A DNA stretch of 14,945 bases from JAICLV01 sp036380925 (GTDB taxonomy: Bacteria > Actinomycetota > Actinomycetes > Acidothermales > Acidothermaceae), in assembly GCA_036380925.1 (NCBI GenBank), contig DASVDW010000038.1:1-14945 (forward strand), given 5' to 3'. The translations under genes were made by a program, and so were the position numbers. The notes below the pieces were generated by a model. It was not told the origin of the DNA. It saw only the letters and a program-made list of their open reading frames with translations, and searched no databases. Numbering within the stretch: position 1 is the first letter of the stretch; every line of letters starts with the position of its first letter. Positions 6,491 to 14,127 of this stretch are shown piece after piece.

Positions 6491-8173
6491 TCAGCCGCAC
6501 ACCGCGCCCTGCGCCGCCGACCCGACCAGCTTGCGGTACTTGGCCAGCACGCCCGTGGTGTACTTCGGCGGCAACGGCTGCCAGCCCTCCCTGCGCTTCG
6601 CCAGCTCCTCGTCGTCGACCAGCAGGTCGAGCGTGCGGGCGGCGACGTCCAGCCGGATGCGGTCGCCGTCACGCACGAAGGCGATCGGGCCGCCGTCGAC
6701 GGCCTCGGGAGCGACGTGCCCGATGCACAAGCCGGTGGTGCCGCCGGAGAATCGACCGTCGGTGAGCAGCAGCACGTCCTTGCCCAGGCCGGCCCCCTTG
6801 ATGGCCCCCGTGACGGCGAGCATCTCCCGCATGCCGGGGCCGCCCTTGGGCCCTTCGTAGCGAATCACCACGACGTCGCCGGCCTTCATCGTGCCGTCCT
6901 CGACCGCGTCCATCGCGGCGCGCTCGCCGTCGAACACGCGGGCGGTTCCCTCGAACGCCGTGGTGTCGATGCCCGCGGTCTTGACCACCGCGCCGTCAGG
7001 CGCAAGCGAGCCACGCAGGATCGTGAGGCCGCCGGTGCGGTGAATCGGCTCTGAGATGGCGTGGATGACCTTGCCGTCGGGGTCGGCGGCCGCGACGTCG
7101 GCAAGGTTCTCCGCGACGGTGCGCCCCGTGACGGTGAGGCAGTCGCCGTGCAGCAAACCGGCGTCGAGCAAAGTCTTCATGACGACGGGGACGCCGCCGA
7201 TGCGGTCGACGTCGGCCATCACATAACGGCCGAACGGCTTCACGTCGGCGAGGTGCGGAACCTTGTCGCCAATGCGGTTGAAGTCATCGATGGTGAGCTC
7301 GACGCCGGCCTCATGCGCGATCGCGAGCAGGTGCAAGACCGCGTTCGTCGAGCCGCCGACCGCCATCACAACCGAGATCGCGTTCTCGAACGCTTCCTTT
7401 GTCATGATCTGGCGCGCCGAAATTCCCTTACGCAGCAGGCCAACCACCGCTTCACCCGAAGCGCGCGCGTACGCGTCGCGGCGACGGTCAGGCGACGGCG
7501 GCGACGCCGATCCGGGCATCGACATGCCGAGCGCCTCCGCCGCGCTGGCCATCGTGTTGGCGGTGTACATGCCGCCGCAAGCGCCTTCGACGGGGCAGAA
7601 CGCGCGCTCAATAGCGTCGACCTCGTCCTTCGTGACGAGGCCGCGCGCACACCCGCCCACCGCCTCGAACGCGTCGATGATCGTGATGTTGTCGCGGTCG
7701 CCGACTTTGCCGGCCAGCGTGGTGCCGGCGTAGAGGAACACCGACGCCAGGTCGAGGCGCGCGGCGGCCATCAGCATGCCGGGCAGGGATTTGTCGCAGC
7801 CGGCCAGCAAAACGCTGCCGTCGAGGCGCTCGGCCATCATGACGGTCTCGACCGAGTCGGCGATGACCTCGCGCGACACCAGTGAGAAGTGCATGCCCTC
7901 GTGGCCCATCGAGATGCCGTCGGAGACGGAGATGGTGCCGAACTCCAAGGGATATCCCCCAGCGGCGTGCACGCCCTCTTTCGCGGCCTTCGCAAGCCGG
8001 TCGAGGGACAAGTTGCACGGGGTGATCTCGTTCCACGAGCTCGCCACGCCGATCTGCGGCTTCTCCCAGTCGTCATCGCCCATTCCGACGGCTCGCAGCA
8101 TCCCACGCGCGGCCGCGGCCTCCAGACCGTCGGTGACAGCGCGGCTGCGAGGTTTGAGATCGGGGGTGCTCAT
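6491..8173 (-). CDS. ilvD: Dihydroxy-acid dehydratase
   Basis: IlvD dehydrates 2,3-dihydroxy-isovalerate and 2,3-dihydroxy-3-methylvalerate to the keto acids just before transamination. The ATG at 8173 (MSTPDLKPRSRAVTDGLEAAAARGMLRAVG) has AAAGG about 6 bases upstream, and 560 residues is the normal length. The three cluster cysteines are C53 (ITPCN), C126 (AGCDKS) and C199 (EGACGG), the pattern of the [2Fe-2S] type seen in actinobacteria. The proposed catalytic serine is S476 in GRFSGGT. It lies 279 bp upstream of ilvB on the same strand, separated by the ilvB leader, and 48 bp downstream of an unrelated membrane-protein gene from which it may receive read-through. Confidence 0.98.
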   Translation of the reverse strand: MSTPDLKPRSRAVTDGLEAAAARGMLRAVGMGDDDWEKPQIGVASSWNEITPCNLSLDRLAKAAKEGVHAAGGYPLEFGTISVSDGISMGHEGMHFSLVSREVIADSVETVMMAERLDGSVLLAGCDKSLPGMLMAAARLDLASVFLYAGTTLAGKVGDRDNITIIDAFEAVGGCARGLVTKDEVDAIERAFCPVEGACGGMYTANTMASAAEALGMSMPGSASPPSPDRRRDAYARASGEAVVGLLRKGISARQIMTKEAFENAISVVMAVGGSTNAVLHLLAIAHEAGVELTIDDFNRIGDKVPHLADVKPFGRYVMADVDRIGGVPVVMKTLLDAGLLHGDCLTVTGRTVAENLADVAAADPDGKVIHAISEPIHRTGGLTILRGSLAPDGAVVKTAGIDTTAFEGTARVFDGERAAMDAVEDGTMKAGDVVVIRYEGPKGGPGMREMLAVTGAIKGAGLGKDVLLLTDGRFSGGTTGLCIGHVAPEAVDGGPIAFVRDGDRIRLDVAARTLDLLVDDEELAKRREGWQPLPPKYTTGVLAKYRKLVGSAAQGAVCG

Positions 8174-8221
8174 GGCTGCCTTTCGCTGCGTATCAGGGGT
8201 GCACGTCGGGTGGCAGCCACT

Positions 8222-10138
8222 CTAGACCTGGGGCGGCACCGTGACCTCGCTCACCTGGTGGCCCGCCGCGTCAAACAGCCGGACGACGAAAGTGCGAAGC
8301 GCCAGGTCGGGATACGGTCGATTGACCTGCAGACTCGCGAATCCGGTGGCGTCGACCCGTTGCGAACCGGTCGCGACGCCGTCCTCGACGAGCTCGGCGA
8401 ACGCGACGCCCGGCGCGGTCAGGACGCCAACCCGCGCCCCGGTCTTCGTCGGGTAGGCGAATCCGATCGGATAGTCGGGCAGGTCGGGTTGGAGCAGATA
8501 CTGGCCGTCGCCGTCCGACCACGCGACGATCAGCAAGTCGGCGAGGTGCAGGGTTCTCACCCGCAAGACCACGAGCGGCTCTCCCCCGCTGTCCTTGCCG
8601 CCCCACAGCACAACCGCCTGGCCACCCGCGCTCAGTTCGCCGGTTCGAGCCCAGTCGGCTTCGGTGCGCAACGCCTGCGCCAACACGGCGGGGTCCGGCT
8701 CACCGCGCTGCACGGTCACAGGCGGCAGGTCTGGTTCGCGTTTTCCGAGCTGAACAACCGGAACCGGCCGGTTCCACCCGAGCTGTTCACCTTCGAACAG
8801 CTTCAAGAACAGGGACGGAAGGTACTGCTGCGAGACGTCTCTGACGACGATGCCGTTCCGCTGGCCGATCTCGCTGAACGAGGCGTCCAGGAAGTTGTCC
8901 GCCCTGACTTCGGAGAGCAACACCCGGTTGGTTTCCGGCGGCCCGATCACGACGAGCACCGAGTGCCCCTCCGGGTCGGCTAACGCGGCGGCGATCACGC
9001 TGCCGTGCAGCAGGTTTCCGCCGTAGCTGAAGCTGCCCTCCGTCAGCTGGCGCGCGCCGACGGGTCCGAAGTACCACGACCGGATGACGCCTTGCCGCGA
9101 ATGCGCCGTCACATACGCGAGCCGAAACGCCGACGTGTCGGTGGCCAGCAGGATCTGCACATCGCCGATCGCGTCGGGGTGGTTCGCGACAAACGCGGAG
9201 CGAAGGTTGGCCAGCAGGTCGGTGTCACCGCGCAGCTCGCCGCGAACGGGCCAGTCGACGACCCGCTCATCGCTGTTCGCGACAAAAGCGGATGCCGGCG
9301 AAGCGCTTTGGCTTGCGGTTGACGTCGCGCCCGCCGTCGTCTTCGCCGGATGCCTCGACGTCGAGACACTTACAGCGGTTGTCGCGCCGACGGCGAGCAC
9401 CGCGACCGCAGCGACGGCCAATCCGACGCGTCGCCGGACGCGCGCGGCGACCGCCGCCGCCCGCGGGTACGCGTCGACGGGCGCCGTCACCTTTGCCGCT
9501 TCGCGGTTGAGCATGCGCCGCACCAGCGTGCCGATGTTGTCTTCCAGGAACGTCGGAGGCAGCTTCGCCAGCAGCCGCACGCCGGTGCGGTCGCCAGAGA
9601 CCTGCGCGCCCAGCTTGCGCCATGCGGAGTTCTCCAACCGCCGCAGGCGCCGAGGTGAGGCGAACGTGTCCGGAAACGCGAGGCCGTCCAGTTGGCGCGA
9701 GGCGACGCCGGCGTCGGCGAACAGCAGCGCCACCCGCTCCCGTGGCGACAGTCCTTTCCAGGCTTGCCACACGCGGTCCAACAGCAGGTCTTGGTCCAGG
9801 CCTTGGTCGAGGTCTTCGTCCAGGTCTTGGTCCAGGTCTTGGCTCGGATCCGGTTTCGGGCACCGAGCCGGCGTCAGCCGCCGCCACGACGACGCCCGCG
9901 GCAGGCGCGACAACAGCGCCTCAACCGCGAACGCCTCGGGTGAGCCGCCATCTGACGCTTCGCGCCAGTGCCGTCGAACCTGCGCCAGGGAACGCACCAC
10001 CCGCTCGCCGGCTCGCCGCTCATCGCGTTGCGCGTCGCCGGCAGGATCCAGCCCCGCCTGCAAGAGGTGGGCCACGCGCGTGAGCGGCTCGCCAAAAGCG
10101 GCGGCGAACTCGCGGAACTGCGCGTCGGCGTCAGCCAT
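8222..10138 (-). CDS. Unknown membrane protein, sigma-like N-terminus (copy A)
   Basis: I do not recognise a named family. The ATG at 10138 gives 638 aa (MADADAQFREFAAAFGEPLTRVAHLLQAG); it overlaps the upstream paralogue by 8 bp, so translation is likely coupled. Residues 7-80 resemble a degenerate ECF sigma region 2 (EPLTRVAHLL, VRRHWRE, PEAFAVEALLSRLP). Residues 121-178 resemble region 4 (VWQAWKGLSPRERVALLF, ending in a basic helix). Between them is an acidic DQDL repeat (99-118). RVRRR at 233-237 followed by a hydrophobic stretch (238-258) predicts one membrane segment with N inside. A Ser/Thr/Ala linker (260-290) leads to an outer domain (290-638) shared with copy B (VDWPVRGELR, SWYFGPVGA, GHSVLVVIGPP). 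No catalytic motif is seen. The sigma relation is inference. Confidence 0.85.
   Translation of the reverse strand: MADADAQFREFAAAFGEPLTRVAHLLQAGLDPAGDAQRDERRAGERVVRSLAQVRRHWREASDGGSPEAFAVEALLSRLPRASSWRRLTPARCPKPDPSQDLDQDLDEDLDQGLDQDLLLDRVWQAWKGLSPRERVALLFADAGVASRQLDGLAFPDTFASPRRLRRLENSAWRKLGAQVSGDRTGVRLLAKLPPTFLEDNIGTLVRRMLNREAAKVTAPVDAYPRAAAVAARVRRRVGLAVAAVAVLAVGATTAVSVSTSRHPAKTTAGATSTASQSASPASAFVANSDERVVDWPVRGELRGDTDLLANLRSAFVANHPDAIGDVQILLATDTSAFRLAYVTAHSRQGVIRSWYFGPVGARQLTEGSFSYGGNLLHGSVIAAALADPEGHSVLVVIGPPETNRVLLSEVRADNFLDASFSEIGQRNGIVVRDVSQQYLPSLFLKLFEGEQLGWNRPVPVVQLGKREPDLPPVTVQRGEPDPAVLAQALRTEADWARTGELSAGGQAVVLWGGKDSGGEPLVVLRVRTLHLADLLIVAWSDGDGQYLLQPDLPDYPIGFAYPTKTGARVGVLTAPGVAFAELVEDGVATGSQRVDATGFASLQVNRPYPDLALRTFVVRLFDAAGHQVSEVTVPPQV
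9785..9844 (-). repeat. Five 12-bp in-frame tandem repeats (DQDL-type)
   Basis: On the plus strand the unit CAGGTCTTGGTC occurs five times end to end (9785-9796, 9797-9808, 9809-9820, 9821-9832, 9833-9844) with one to three changes in some copies. Read on the coding strand each unit gives four residues of the type D-Q-D-L (variants D-E-D-L, D-Q-G-L). It sits in the linker between the two sigma-like parts of copy A. Copy B has no such repeat at this point, only a short proline/acid-rich linker. Slippage would change the length by four residues without breaking the frame. Confidence 0.93.
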
Positions 10139-11993
10139 CGCCGCCCGCGATCGCCTCGAGCGGAACGACCGGATGGCCAATCGGCTTGCCGGACGCCGAC
10201 AACAGCTTGACCTCGATCGGGTGGCCGGCCGACACACCGGAAGGCCCGGAGACAGGCATGCTCACGAAACCGGTGCCGTCGACCGGAACGGGCGCCGACG
10301 CGACGCCGTCGACGACCAACACGGCCATGGCCGAGCCGTGCGGTGCGAGCACGCCGACTCGAGTGCCGTCGCGGGCGGTGTAGAAGAACGCGAACGGCGC
10401 CTCCGACGACGTGGCGTCGACCCGATAAGCGCGTGACTGCGGCCGGCGCTGATGGTCTGACAACCAGCTGACCACCACGAGATCCGACAGCAGCGGCGAC
10501 GCCATTCGCAACACCACTCCGACGTCGTGCACCGCGTCGACGCCGCCCCAGACCACCCGCGGATCGGCGCTCGACCCGAACGCGCCGGTCCGCTGCCAGT
10601 CACGCGCCAGGCCCATCGCCGCCCCAAGCACCATCGCGTCGGCGAAGCCCCGTTCGACGGGGATCCCCGCCACCGGCGCGCTCCCGGCGAGCTGCACCTG
10701 GGGTGCCGCGCCGCTCCACGCGACGTCTTGGCCAACGCGCACAACGAGGCGGACCGCGGGCACGTAGGTGCTCGAGACGTCATGGACGACGATGCCGTCG
10801 ACGATCGGCAAATCGTCGACACCTGGTGGTGGGTCTGGCGCCGACAACGACTCCACGTTCGTCCACTGCACCTCCGCGGTGTCGGGAGGTCCGATCACCA
10901 CCAGGACGGTATGGCCGGCCGGGTCGGAAACCGCCGCCGCGATTGCGCCGTCGTCGGCGACGTCGGCGCCGTGCCGAAACGCGCCTTCGGCCAGCGCGCT
11001 CGCCCCCACCGGCCCGTAGAACCACGAGCCGATCGCGCCGTCAGGAGACGGTGACGTGGCGTAGGCGATCCGAAACCAGGTGGTGTCAGAGACGAACAAC
11101 ACTCGAACCTGGCCGAGCGCGTCGGGATGCGCGGCGACGTAGGCGGCCCGAATGCCTGCGATCAAAGCAGTGTCGTCGCGCAGACCTCCACGGGTCGGCC
11201 AATCCACCACCTGTCCCGCCGATGTGCCAAGAGCTTGTTGCGCGGGCCGTTGGGCCGCGGGCGAGGACGAAGCGGCCGTCGCCGGAGTCCGCTTCGGCTG
11301 TGACGCGTTGGCGGCGACGACCGATCCGCCGGCGAGCACCGCCACCACCGCAGCGACGGCCACCACGGTTCTCCATCGCAGCCGACCGGATTCGGCGTCG
11401 ACCCGCGACGCCGCGTCAATCGGCGCGTCGAAGCGCGCCGCGACGTCGGCCAAGGTGGGCGCGAACCAGGCTGTGATGACGTCGGCGGGAGGGCAGCTGG
11501 TCGCGTCGTCCTGGGCGAGCGCGAAGCGCAACCGCTCATCGGCCTCGCTGATCAGCGCGCTGAGCTTGCGGGACGACGCGAACGAGCGCGGTAGCTCGAT
11601 TCCGTCGAGCCGGCGGATGACCGCTGACAGATCGTTGAACAGCAGCGGAGCCCGGTGGCGCGGGTCAAGCGCAGCCCAAGCTCGCCAAACCGCCGACTTG
11701 ACCGCGGCGATCTCTGGTTCGTCGTCCGGGAAGTCGACGGGCGGCGGCGACTCGGGCGCCCGGCGACGAGGCAACCGGGAGAGCAACGCCTCAACCGCGG
11801 CCGACTCCGGCCCGGCCGACGCGTCGCGCCAGTCCCGCTTGGTGCGCGCCAGTGCCGCGATGGCCAGCCGCTCCGCGTTCGCCGTGGATCTCGCGTCGGC
11901 GGGCGAGGCGGCGAGGAGGAGTGCGGCCAGCCTGGTCAGCGGCTCGGCAAACCCCGCGACAAAGTCGCGCAGCTCGCCGTCCGCGGCTGGCAT
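10131..11993 (-). CDS. Unknown membrane protein, sigma-like N-terminus (copy B)
   Basis: This is a paralogue of the next gene downstream, 620 aa, of no family I can name. The ATG at 11993 gives MPAADGELRDFVAGFAEPLTRLAALLLAAS, with a GGTGAGG ribosome site just ahead. Residues 6-76 and 99-158 match the sigma-region-2-like and region-4-like parts of copy A (RDWRDAS, VEALLSRLP, VWRAWAALDPRHRAPLLF). One membrane helix is predicted at about 209-228 after RLRWR, N inside. A low-complexity Ala/Pro/Ser linker (230-260) leads to the outer domain (262-620) with VDWPTRGGLRDDT, SWFYGPVGA, GHTVLVVIGPP, GIVVHDVSSTY and VVWGG, all shared with copy A. It starts 6 bp after the hydroxyacid dehydrogenase gene. 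Function is unknown; signal sensing with cytoplasmic output is a guess from the layout. Confidence 0.88.
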   Translation of the reverse strand: MPAADGELRDFVAGFAEPLTRLAALLLAASPADARSTANAERLAIAALARTKRDWRDASAGPESAAVEALLSRLPRRRAPESPPPVDFPDDEPEIAAVKSAVWRAWAALDPRHRAPLLFNDLSAVIRRLDGIELPRSFASSRKLSALISEADERLRFALAQDDATSCPPADVITAWFAPTLADVAARFDAPIDAASRVDAESGRLRWRTVVAVAAVVAVLAGGSVVAANASQPKRTPATAASSSPAAQRPAQQALGTSAGQVVDWPTRGGLRDDTALIAGIRAAYVAAHPDALGQVRVLFVSDTTWFRIAYATSPSPDGAIGSWFYGPVGASALAEGAFRHGADVADDGAIAAAVSDPAGHTVLVVIGPPDTAEVQWTNVESLSAPDPPPGVDDLPIVDGIVVHDVSSTYVPAVRLVVRVGQDVAWSGAAPQVQLAGSAPVAGIPVERGFADAMVLGAAMGLARDWQRTGAFGSSADPRVVWGGVDAVHDVGVVLRMASPLLSDLVVVSWLSDHQRRPQSRAYRVDATSSEAPFAFFYTARDGTRVGVLAPHGSAMAVLVVDGVASAPVPVDGTGFVSMPVSGPSGVSAGHPIEVKLLSASGKPIGHPVVPLEAIAGGDG

Positions 11994-11999
11994 AGCACC

Positions 12000-12920
12000 T
12001 CACCGACTCCCTGCTACCACAACATTGTCCAGCGGCTGGCCGTTGACGAACCGGGTGACTTGCTCGCGCACCAGCCGACGGGCACGCGGCAGGAACGCGG
12101 AGGTGTTCCCGCCGACGTGTGGCGAAATCAACAACCCCGGCGCGTCCCACAGCGGGTGATCGCTCGGCAACGGCTCCGGATCAGTGACATCGAGCGCTGC
12201 GCGGACTCGTCGCTCTTCCAACGCCGCGACCAGCGCGGCCGTGTCGACGACGCCGCCGCGAGCGACGTTGACCAACAGCGCGCCGTGTTTCATCTGACGA
12301 AGGAAACTGTCGTCCACCATTGCCTTCGTCTGCGAGGTGAGCGGTATGACGAGAACGACGACGTCGGCCTGCGGCAAGAGCGTGGGCAACTCGTCAACGC
12401 CGTGCACGTCGTCCGCCTGCCTGGCAGTGCGCGCGACGCGCGTGATCGTCGTCTCGAAGGGCCGCAATCGCTCGTCGATCGCCTTTCCGATGGAGCCGTA
12501 GCCCACAATCAGCACGTGCTTGTCGGCCAGCGCTTGGAACTGACCCGGCTCCCACGAATGGTTGTCTTGCGCGCGCACGAACCGCGGGATGCGCCGCAAC
12601 GAAGCAAGGATCAAGGCGACCGCCATCTCGGCGGTGCTCGCGTCGTGCACCCCCCGGGCGTTGCACAACGTCGCACCAGTCGGCAGGTATGGCAACGCGT
12701 GCTCGTATCCCGCGCTGAGGAGCTGCATCACTTGCACCCTGCGCATCTGGTCGGTGACCCCGAGCGCCTCAGAGGTCGTCGCATACGGCGCGACAAAGAA
12801 GTCGACGTCGGCGACATCGCGTGGAATCCCGTCATTGCCGGTGTAGACGGAAACCGCGAGACCCGGAGCCACCTCCTCGACGGCTGAGACGAACTCTTCG
12901 TACGGCACCCAAACGCGCAC
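12000..12920 (-). CDS. D-2-hydroxyacid dehydrogenase family protein
   Basis: This is an NAD(P)-dependent D-isomer-specific 2-hydroxyacid dehydrogenase of 306 aa, shorter than SerA and without an ACT domain. The GTG at 12920 (MRVWVPYEEFVSAVEEV) has AAAGG about 8 bases upstream. The Rossmann motif GYGSIGKAID is at 140-149. The catalytic triad is R221 (NVARGG), E249 (DVTDPEPLP) and H268 (ISPHVGG). The cofactor loop after the second strand reads RVARTARQ (161-168), with arginines instead of an acidic residue, which favours NADP over NAD; that is inference. The natural substrate (a glyoxylate- or hydroxypyruvate-like acid, for example) cannot be read from sequence. The gene ends 6 bp before copy B and probably shares its transcript. 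Confidence 0.9.
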   Translation of the reverse strand: MRVWVPYEEFVSAVEEVAPGLAVSVYTGNDGIPRDVADVDFFVAPYATTSEALGVTDQMRRVQVMQLLSAGYEHALPYLPTGATLCNARGVHDASTAEMAVALILASLRRIPRFVRAQDNHSWEPGQFQALADKHVLIVGYGSIGKAIDERLRPFETTITRVARTARQADDVHGVDELPTLLPQADVVVLVIPLTSQTKAMVDDSFLRQMKHGALLVNVARGGVVDTAALVAALEERRVRAALDVTDPEPLPSDHPLWDAPGLLISPHVGGNTSAFLPRARRLVREQVTRFVNGQPLDNVVVAGSR

Positions 12921-13035
12921 CCGACTACCTTTCGCTCGACGGACTCTTTGCCGATTGTCCCTCTGGCAATGAGGGCGGCGGGCAGGCGGGAGCCATGGGT
13001 CACACCGCGCTCGACGTAACGGCGGCGCGATTGGT

Positions 13036-13809
13036 TCAGCGGGCCGTCCAACCGCCGTCGATGACGATCGTGTGCCCGGTGATCAGATCGGCGGCGGACG
13101 ACGCGAGGAAGACGACGGCCCCGGTGACGTCGGTTGGTTCTCCGATGCGATGGAGCGCCGCGATCCGGTTTTCGACGTCCGCGCGAAATTCGGGGTCGGA
13201 CAGCGCGGCGTCCGTGCCCGGCGTCTCGATGAAGGTCGGCGCGATGGCGTTGACCGTGATGCCGCGCGATCCCCACTCGACGGCAAGGCATTTGGTGAGG
13301 TGGATGATCGCCGCCTTCGTCATGCAGTAGACGGATTCCCCCGGCAACGCGACCAGGCCGGCCTGCGAGCTCACGTTGACGATGCGGCCGAATCCTTGCC
13401 GCATCATGATCCGAGCGGCGCGCTGACTGGCGAAGAATGTGCCGCCGAGATTGACCGCGAGGGTCGCGTCGAAATCCGCCTCGGTGACATCGACCGCCGG
13501 GTTGCCCGGCGCGATGCCCGCGTTGTTGACCAAAATGTCGAGCCGACCGAGCCGGGCGGCCGCCTCGTCGACGCCGGCGGCGATTTGGGCGCGGTCGGAG
13601 ACGTCAAGCTGGATGGCCGTGGCGCGGCGGCCGATGTTCGCAATCTCATTGGCCAGCTCGTCGGCGTCGGGTCGGATTTCTCGGACGCCGAGGGCGACGT
13701 CGGCGCCGGCCTGCGCGAGCGCAAGGGCGATGGCCCGGCCCAGGCCGCGGGCGGCGCCGGTGACGAGCGCGGCGCGGCCGGTGAGGTCGAACGACGGCTT
13801 GCTGGTCAA
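13036..13809 (-). CDS. Short-chain dehydrogenase/reductase (classical SDR)
   Basis: This is a classical SDR oxidoreductase of 257 aa. I choose the TTG at 13809 (MTSKPSFDLTGRAALVTGAARG) because AAAGGAG lies 5 bases upstream. An ATG at 13878 would add 23 residues without family support and has no ribosome site. The cofactor motif is TGAARGLG (17-24), NNAG is at 95-98, and the active site is N120, S148, Y161 and K165 (YCMTK). The C-terminus DGGWTAR is typical. A basic residue near the end of strand 2 (GVREIRPD, 41-48) hints at NADPH. It resembles 3-oxoacyl-reductase or gluconate-5-dehydrogenase type SDRs, but the substrate is not readable. The hydroxyacid dehydrogenase gene starts 115 bp downstream, a possible two-gene oxidoreductase unit. 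Confidence 0.92.
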   Translation of the reverse strand: MTSKPSFDLTGRAALVTGAARGLGRAIALALAQAGADVALGVREIRPDADELANEIANIGRRATAIQLDVSDRAQIAAGVDEAAARLGRLDILVNNAGIAPGNPAVDVTEADFDATLAVNLGGTFFASQRAARIMMRQGFGRIVNVSSQAGLVALPGESVYCMTKAAIIHLTKCLAVEWGSRGITVNAIAPTFIETPGTDAALSDPEFRADVENRIAALHRIGEPTDVTGAVVFLASSAADLITGHTIVIDGGWTAR

Positions 13810-13853
13810 CGCTGCTCCTTTGGCGATTCGTGTCTGGTCAGTCGGTCGGGCCC

Positions 13854-13859
13854 ACGCTA
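13854..13859 (-). promoter_or_regulatory. Candidate -10 of the SDR gene
   Basis: TAGCGT on the minus strand fits the actinobacterial TANNNT -10 consensus, 44 bases before the TTG start, and would give a 5' leader of roughly 38 bases. No clear -35 is seen. Confidence 0.3.
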
Positions 13860-13917
13860 TGACGTCGGCGCCGGGCACCGCCGTCGTGGCGCTGCGTTCT
13901 TGGACGACGCCGCTGCG

Positions 13918-13931
13918 CGGCAGCGCTGCCG
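13918..13931. promoter_or_regulatory. 14-bp perfect palindrome upstream of the SDR gene
   Basis: CGGCAGCGCTGCCG reads the same on both strands. It lies about 110 bp upstream of the SDR start and about 200 bp upstream of the divergent DUF222 gene. Size and symmetry fit a dimeric repressor site, but in such GC-rich DNA a chance palindrome is possible. Confidence 0.3.
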
Positions 13932-13951
13932 GCGCGCTGACGCTCTACTTC

Positions 13952-14036
13952 GAGTCGGGTTCCGACTCAAAGCTGGTGGGGTGACTCAGAGCTGGTGGGG
14001 TGACTCAAAGCTGGTGGGGTGACTCAGAGCCGGGGT
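13952..14036. repeat. 19-bp tandem repeats with flanking hairpin before DUF222 gene
   Basis: The 19-bp unit GACTCAAAGCTGGTGGGGT occurs at 13964-13982, 13983-14001 and 14002-14020. The seventh base alternates A, G, A. A shortened decayed fourth copy (GACTCAGAGCCGGGGT) lies at 14021-14036. The first copy overlaps a 7-bp hairpin, GAGTCGG-GTT-CCGACTC (13952-13968), so an inverted GACTC also precedes the array. The array lies about 90 bp upstream of the DUF222 start and just before an A/T-rich patch. It may be an iteron-like binding site, a mobility scar or a simple tandem duplication. Confidence 0.9.
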
Positions 14037-14114
14037 TTTCCACACGCTGTTTTTCCTTATTCCACAGGCTTTTCCAGCCTTTCTGGTTGTCGCGGTTTTG
14101 TCGGCGGGGTGGTT

Positions 14115-14120
14115 TAGCGT
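14115..14120 (+). promoter_or_regulatory. Candidate -10 for leaderless DUF222 transcript
   Basis: TAGCGT matches TANNNT and ends exactly 7 bases before the ATG at 14128, the spacing expected if transcription starts on the A of the start codon. No ribosome-binding site is visible between the two. The preceding 80 bases (about 14036-14115) are unusually T-rich for this genome and hold no gene. Confidence 0.5.
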
Positions 14121-14127
14121 CGGTTCC

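Noticed and set aside
8222..10237. Copy A extended upstream to an ATG-like start at 10237 (671 aa)
   Set aside because: The extra 33 residues are Arg/Ser-rich antiframe sequence inside copy B. The start at 10138 aligns with the N-terminus of the paralogue.
12925..12996. 23-codon minus-strand ORF (start 12996) ending in the ribosome site of the hydroxyacid dehydrogenase
   Set aside because: There is no ribosome site, no recognisable peptide and no cluster of regulatory codons. Such ORFs are expected by chance in GC-rich gaps.
13952..14036. CRISPR array
   Set aside because: The repeats are directly adjacent with no spacers, the unit is 19 bp, and there are no cas genes in the window.
14036..14065. 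DnaA-box-like TTTTCCACA (14036-14044) and TATTCCACA in an A/T-rich patch
   Set aside because: There are only one match and one near-match to TTWTNCACA, with no cluster and no dnaA/dnaN/gyrB genes nearby. This is not enough for an origin; the patch is better explained as the promoter region of the DUF222 gene.
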